Part shown: positions 1 through 6,100 of the stretch, piece by piece | Layout of the letters: the number at the start of each line of letters is the position of its first letter | Position numbering within the stretch: the first letter of the stretch is position 1 | Assembly: GCA_905479545.1 (NCBI GenBank) | Contig: CAJQNE010000394.1 | Coordinates: forward strand, 1 to 8,270 | Direction of reading: 5' to 3' | Source: an uncultured Gammaproteobacteria bacterium | GTDB lineage: Bacteria; Pseudomonadota; Gammaproteobacteria; CAJQNE01 | Length of the DNA stretch: 8,270 nucleotides | Translations under genes and position numbers: made by a program | The notes under the pieces: model-generated | What the model saw: the letters and a program-made list of their open reading frames with translations, nothing else | What the model was told of the DNA's origin: nothing | The model's database searches: none

Positions 1-1
1 C

Positions 2-7
2 TATAAT
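2..7 (+). promoter_or_regulatory. Possible -10 promoter element (TATAAT)
   Basis: A perfect match to the sigma-70 -10 hexamer, TATAAT, lies 51 bases before the start codon. If used, transcription would begin near position 13-15 and leave a leader of about 45 bases. The matching -35 box would be outside the window, so only half of the promoter can be judged. The surrounding 30 bases are AT-rich compared with the gene, which fits a promoter, but a lone hexamer is weak evidence. Confidence 0.4.
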
Positions 8-48
8 TACCGATTAACGGTACTAAATAACCGCATAAAGTTGCGGGC

Positions 49-52
49 AGGG
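49..52 (+). promoter_or_regulatory. Probable ribosome-binding site (AGGG)
   Basis: AGGG ends six bases before the ATG at 59, an acceptable Shine-Dalgarno spacing though only a four-base core. It supports ATG 59 over the in-frame TTG at 41. There is no in-frame stop between position 2 and the ATG, so the upstream limit of the frame is not proven here. The choice of ATG 59 rests on this site and on the signal peptide that starts exactly there. Confidence 0.5.
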
Positions 53-58
53 CGACCC

Positions 59-106
59 ATGAAAAACCTGATCTCATTGCTACCCTTGTTGGTTGTTGTT
101 GCCTGT
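59..106 (+). other. Lipoprotein (type II) signal peptide with lipobox Cys16
   Basis: The first residues are Met-Lys-Asn, then a hydrophobic core rich in Leu and Val, ending Val-Val-Ala-Cys with Cys at codon 16 (104-106). This fits the lipobox recognised by diacylglyceryl transferase and signal peptidase II. Only one positive residue precedes the core, which is short but acceptable. Seven consecutive Gly codons (107-127) and a Ser/Thr/Pro-rich tether follow, a layout common in gammaproteobacterial lipoproteins. Most giant bacterial repeat adhesins use type I secretion and lack such a leader, so this implies Sec export and membrane anchoring. Confidence 0.88.
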
Positions 107-3100
107 GGCGGCGGAGGGGGCGGCGGCAGTACTGACGGTTCCGGCTCATCGCCTACCCCTGACACCCGACAATTGTCCGGTCAGGCCACCAAAGCGCCGT
201 TGCGCGGCGCACAAGTCAGTGTTTCTTCAGTCAACAGTGAGGGTGAGGCAGTTCAGCTGCTGGCCTCTTCTACTACCGATGATAGCGGTGCGTTCAATGT
301 CGTTGTAACGGCGGGCGCCGGCCCGGTGTTAGTTGATGTCACGGGCGGCTCCTATTTTGACGAAGCCGATCCGGAAGCGAATGGTGACCAGCAGCGTCAG
401 ATCGTCCTGCCGGCGGGTCGGGGGCTGAGTGCGTTAGTTCCGGACGACATTAGTCGTGTCGCTGTGACGCTACTGTCCCAACAGATTACCGATCGGGCCC
501 TGGCGGAAGCGGTGCAAGGTGGTGACCTGAACTCACTATTTGCCAATGCCAGAGCGCAGGCGATGGTAGCGCTCGGTTTTGACGTACTGACCACCATTCC
601 CGCCAATCCCACTGACCCGGCGCCGGGCAGCAGCGTGGCGGAATTGCAGTACGCCATGGTGCTAGGCGGGTTAGCGCAGGCATTGAATTCCATCGCCCTT
701 TCAACCGGCCATAGCCAACCGGATGCTGACTTGCTGGACGCGCTCGCCAGCGATCTCGCCGACGGCCGACTCGACGGCCAGCGGTTCGGTCAGAGCGTTG
801 AGCTCGATGATGGCCAGACCTTGCCGGTCGATATCAGTTTGAACGGTGAGATACAGCGTTTCCGCAATAACAACTTCGACGCTTACGCCGGCGTACCACT
901 TGCCGCTGTCGACCAGGGGATTCTGGCGCAACCGCTAGGCGGCGACAGCAATGCTGTACCTGTGGCTGTTGATGATGCATACACACTGGCTCGTGGAGCG
1001 ACGTTGGATATCTCCGCCCCCGGTGTGACTGCCAACGACATCGACCCGGAAGGGCGTCGGCTAGCCCTCGCGCTGGTTACTGGTCCCGTCGCCGGGACGC
1101 TCCAGTTCAATGAGGATGGTAGTTTTGTCTATACCCATAACGGCAGCCGTACCGCTGTAGATCAGTTTTCCTACCGCATTACCGATCCTGGTGGTTTGAG
1201 CGATACAGCGACTGTGAACCTCACAATTGCGCCGATTCAGGCACTGCCGGTGGCGGTAAACGACAGCGCGACCACAGCCGGTAACACCGCGGTAGATATA
1301 GCCGTTCTTGCGAATGACACCGGAGTGGTGGACGCGGCCTCGGTTGAGTTGACGGAGCCACCACAGAATGGCGTGACGCAGTTATCTGACAGCGGTGTGA
1401 TCCGCTATACGCCTGCCACCAGCTTCCTTGGAGCCGACAGTTTTACCTATCGTGTAAGCAATGGTCAGGGCGACGTTTCAGATGTGGCACGGGTAACCAT
1501 TGCAGTGATCAATAACTCGCCTGCGACCAACGATGTTAGCGTTGAGCTGGCCGAGGACAGTAGCGCGGCCGTATTGCTCACCGGCGCTGACAGCGACGAT
1601 GGCGTGGTGGAGTTTATCTTGCTGTCGGCACCCGCGAACGGCAGCCTGTTTGCCGATGCAGCCCTGACGCAAGCATTGGCCGCTGATGGTCGGGTAGCCG
1701 CCAGCAATTCAAGCGCGACGGTGTTTTACGCACCGGTCGCCGATTTTAATGGTAGCGATGCTTTTGCCTTTGAAGCACGCGATGGCTTCGGTGCCGGTTC
1801 AGGCGCGGCCACGGCGAGCCTCACCGTGATTCCGGTCAATGATGAGCCTGTAGTGCTCGTTAATACCTTGAGCGTTGACGAAGGGCAGAGCAGCCCGCTC
1901 ACTGTTGAAGTGCTCAGCGCCAGCGACGTGGACAACAGCGCTGCTGAATTGAGTTATGGTCTGCGAACCCAACCGCTCAATGGAGCGATTCTGTTAAACG
2001 GCAACCCATTGCCGACCGGTGCCGCTTTTACCCAGCAGGATGTTGCCGATGGTAATGTCGCGTTCCGGCATGACGGTTGCGAGACCGACAGTAGTAATTT
2101 GCGGTTGGCATTGAGTGACGGTGAGTCGAGTCAGTCAGTTGACGTTCCGGTTACCGTAACACCAGCCAATGATCCGCCCGAATTCTTCTCGGTAGAGCAG
2201 ACGTTGGCTGAAGGAACTGAGCTACTGCTACCAGTGGCCGCACTCGACGGTCGCGACGTAGATAGCGCAGCGGGTTTGCTCGGCTACCGTATTACCGCGC
2301 TACCGTTCAATGGCGAATTGTTGCTCGATGGCGAGCCGCTCGGCAACGGCGGCCAGTTCGGCCAGCAAGCGGTTAATGACGGTCGGATCAGTTACCGTCA
2401 CGACGGCAGTGAAACCGATAATGATCGTATTGCTCTGCGTTTGAGTGACGGTGACAATGAGGTAGCGGCACAACTGCTGTTGGACATCATGCCGGTCAAT
2501 GACGCTCCCACGTTACGCATCACCGCCATTGCTGTGGACGAGGCTGAAGCGGTTACTGTGACGGCTGCCAATCTGGCTGCTGAAGATTCTGATACCGGAC
2601 CGGGCCTGTTGCGCTATACCCTGCAAACCGCGCCGCTAAACGGCGACCTGCTCCTTGGCGGCGACCTGCTCGGTGATGGCGCGCAATTTACTCAGGCAGA
2701 CATTAATGATGGCCTGTTGGACTACCGCCACGGCGGCGGCGAAGACAGTGCCGACAGCTTCGTAGTTACGGTATCGGATGGCGAGTCCGGCACCGATGCC
2801 ACCCCGGTAGCCATCAATGTAGGTGGTGCCAACGATGGCCCCCAACTGACCACAGGTGAACTGACGGTAGACGAGGGCGGCTCGGCCCTCGTCACAACCG
2901 CCGTATTGTCGGCTAGCGATGTGGATAATTCAGCTGCCGAGCTGACCTACACTCTGGATACGGCGCCTGGTGTCGGCGACCTGCTGCTCGGCACAACCGC
3001 GCTGGCTTCCGGCAATACCTTCACCCAGGCAGATGTGGACGCAGGCAGCCTGAGCTACCGTCATGGCGGTAATGAACCCTCAGCCGAAAGCTTTACGGTG

Positions 3101-6100
3101 ACCGTTCGCGATCCGGGCGCATTGGCAGCCACCGGCTCTGCAGCAATCTCTATCACTCAGGTGAATGATGCACCCGTGCTGCAACTGCAAAGCGTCACGC
3201 TGGATGAAGGCGCAGCGGTTACGCTCGGCAGCACCGCGATTAATAGCTCCGATCCCGACACGGTGCCGGCCGATTTGCAGTACAGCGTGACCGCCGCGCC
3301 CGCCAATGGCCAGTTGCTGCTGGGCGGCATACCGCTAGGCCAGAACGACGGCTTTACACAGGCCGACATCAATACCAACGCGCTTAGCTATCAACACAAC
3401 GGCACCGAGAACACGGGCGACGGCGTGGGCCTGTCGGTATCCGACGGTGCGTTGAGCGATGCAGGCACACTGACGCTGACCATTAGCCCGGTTAACGATG
3501 CCCCACAATTACCGAATGGCAGCTTCTCCGTACAAGAGGGCGGCACGGCTCAGGTCGGCCCTGCCGTGCTGAATGGCAGCGACCCGGATAATGCGGCCGG
3601 TCAGTTGCAGTACACCTTAGTTACCGCGCCGCAGAACGGCCAGCTACTTGCTGGCAGCGGTCCGTTGGGTGCCGGTGGACAGTTCACCCAGCAAGATGTC
3701 AACGGTGGCGCAATAAGCTACCAGCACGATGGTAGCGAATCGACCAGTGACGGCTTCTCTGTCACCCTGAGTGATGGTGCACTTAGCACTTCGGCCAATG
3801 TGACTGTTACGGTCGGCGAGCTTAACGACCCGCCGTCGCTGACCATCAATGAACTGCTGCTCGACGAGGATGCCAGTGCCATTGTCGGCAATGACGTGCT
3901 GTTGGCTTTGGACAGCGATACCGCTGCCGACCAGCTCCGGTTCACGGTATTGGCGCTACCAGCGCAGGGCGATCTGCTGTTGGGCGGCGAGCCTCTCGGT
4001 AGCGGCGGGTTTACCCAGCAGGACATCAATGATGGCCGTCTGAGTTATCGCCACGATGGCGGTGAGTCAACTACCGACGGTGTTTCTTTGCAGGTTAGCG
4101 ATGGTGAGCAGAGCGACTCGGGCAATTTGCTGATTCGTATTGTGCCGGTTAACGATGCGCCGGAATTCAGTGCAAACTCGCTGACATTGGATGAGGGTGC
4201 TACCGCCGTCATTACCACGGCAGAGTTAACCAGCGCCGACCCCGACAATACGCCCGCGCAACTGACGTATAGCATCGACAGTTTGCCGGCGACCGGCCAG
4301 CTACTGCTGAATGACGCTGTGCTGGGTGCTACCGCTAGCTTCACTGAAGCCGACATTGTCGCCGGCCGGCTGGCTTACCGTCACGACGGTAGAGAAACTT
4401 TTGTCGACAGCATCGGCCTGACTGTCTCCGACGGCCAGCTCGATGACAGCGCCAGCCTCGCCATTGTCATCAATGCTGTCAACGACGCACCGACACTGCA
4501 AGCCGGCCTGCTGGATGTGGCTGAGAACGGCACCGCCGTTATTGCGGCGACGGTGTTGGTCGCGACCGATAGCGACAACGGTCCTGCCGAACTGGCATAC
4601 CAGGTGGTTACGCCGCCCGGCAATGGCACGTTGCTTTTGGATGGTGAACCGCTGGGTACTAGTGGATTCACCGAACAGGACGTCGATAATGGCCTGTTGG
4701 CGTACCGCCATGATGGCAATGAAACGGTTACTGACAGTATTGATCTGAGCGTCTCTGACGGCGAGTTAAGCGCCAGCGCTAGGCTCAATATCCGCATAGG
4801 TGCCGACAACGACGCGCCGGTGTTGACCACCGCTGACCTGGTGGTAGACGAGGGCGCTGCGGTAGCGATAACCGCCACCGAACTGCTTGCCAACGACGCC
4901 GACAATGCGCCTGCCGAGCTGACTTATACGCTCGATACACCACCGGCCAATGGCGTAATTGAGCTGTCCGGGGTGGGGGTCGGCGACGGCGGCACCTTTA
5001 GCCAGCTCGATATCGACAATGGCCTGCTGGCCTATCGCCACGATGGCAGCGAAACCACTGAAGATAGTTTTGCGGTGACCGTTTCCGACGGCAGTCTCAG
5101 CGATCAGGGCTCGGTGCCGGTTACCGTATTGCCGGTCAATGATGCGCCGGTGCTGAATGCCGGCGTGGTTAATGTGGCCGAAGGAGCGACCGCCGTCGTT
5201 CCCATGGCGGCGTTGAACACGGTTGATCCGGACAATGCTCCCGCCGAACTCGATTACAGCATCGACACGGTGCCGGTAAACGGCGTACTACTGCTCGATA
5301 CCATCGAGCTTGAGCAGGGCGCCGGCTTTAGCCAGGCCGCTGTAAACGCCGGCCGGTTGTCCTATCGCCACGATGGCAGTGAAACCACCGCTGACAGCAT
5401 TGGCCTGACGGTATCGGATGGTGAACTCGACGACTCAGCGGTGCTGCAGTTACGTGTCGGCGCTAGCAACGATGCACCGGTGCTGACCATCGGCAATCTG
5501 ACATTGGACGAAGGCGCCGAAGCGGTCGTCGACAGCGCGGCACTACAAGCAACCGACGGCGATAATACGCCGGTGCAGTTGCTGTACACACTCATGGTCG
5601 CGCCTACCAACGGCGAGCTGCGCCTTGGTGCCAATGCGCTGGCTACTGGCGGCGGCTTTACCCAGCAGGATATCGACGATGGTCAGCTGGCCTACCGTCA
5701 CAATGGTAGCGAAACTGCCAGCGACAGCCTCGAAGTCATGGTCAGCGATGGCGTGGATAGCGAACGTGGCACGTTGCCGATTACCGTCAACCCGGTTAAC
5801 GACGTACCTACCGTGGTGAGCAACCCACTGGCCCTGGCTGAAGGTGCCTTCCGGCTGCTGATCATGGCTCAGCTGAATGCCACTGACCCCGACAACGGCG
5901 CCGACGAACTAACCTACAGCATCGACACGGCGGCGGTGAACGGCCAGCTCGAGCGTGACGGTGCCGTGCTCGCTGCGGTCGACAGCTTTACCCAACAAGA
6001 TGTCGTTGATGGGCTGCTCGGCTATCGCCACAACGGCAGCGAAACAACCAGCGACAGCATCGCGCTGAGCCTTAGCGACGGCCTTGAAACCGTTGCTGTG

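Noticed and set aside
14..40. Possible operator, hairpin or riboswitch in the leader before the gene.
   Set aside because: The stretch is short and AT-rich, with no convincing inverted repeat or known aptamer features.
93..308. A 71-codon plus-strand reading frame overlapping the start of the large gene.
   Set aside because: It lies in another frame wholly inside the lipoprotein coding sequence, has no ribosome-binding site I can see, and its product shows no recognisable motif, while the main frame here encodes a clear signal peptide and domain.
4381..4905. Long minus-strand open frame of 174 codons, overlapped by another of 136 codons at 4301-4711.
   Set aside because: Shadow of the repeats: several minus-strand frames recur once per unit and end in the same Ser-Leu-Pro-Ser-Trp-Arg, which is the complement of the Tyr-Arg-His-Asp-Gly-Ser-Glu codons. 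Their openness follows from codon bias and repeat structure.
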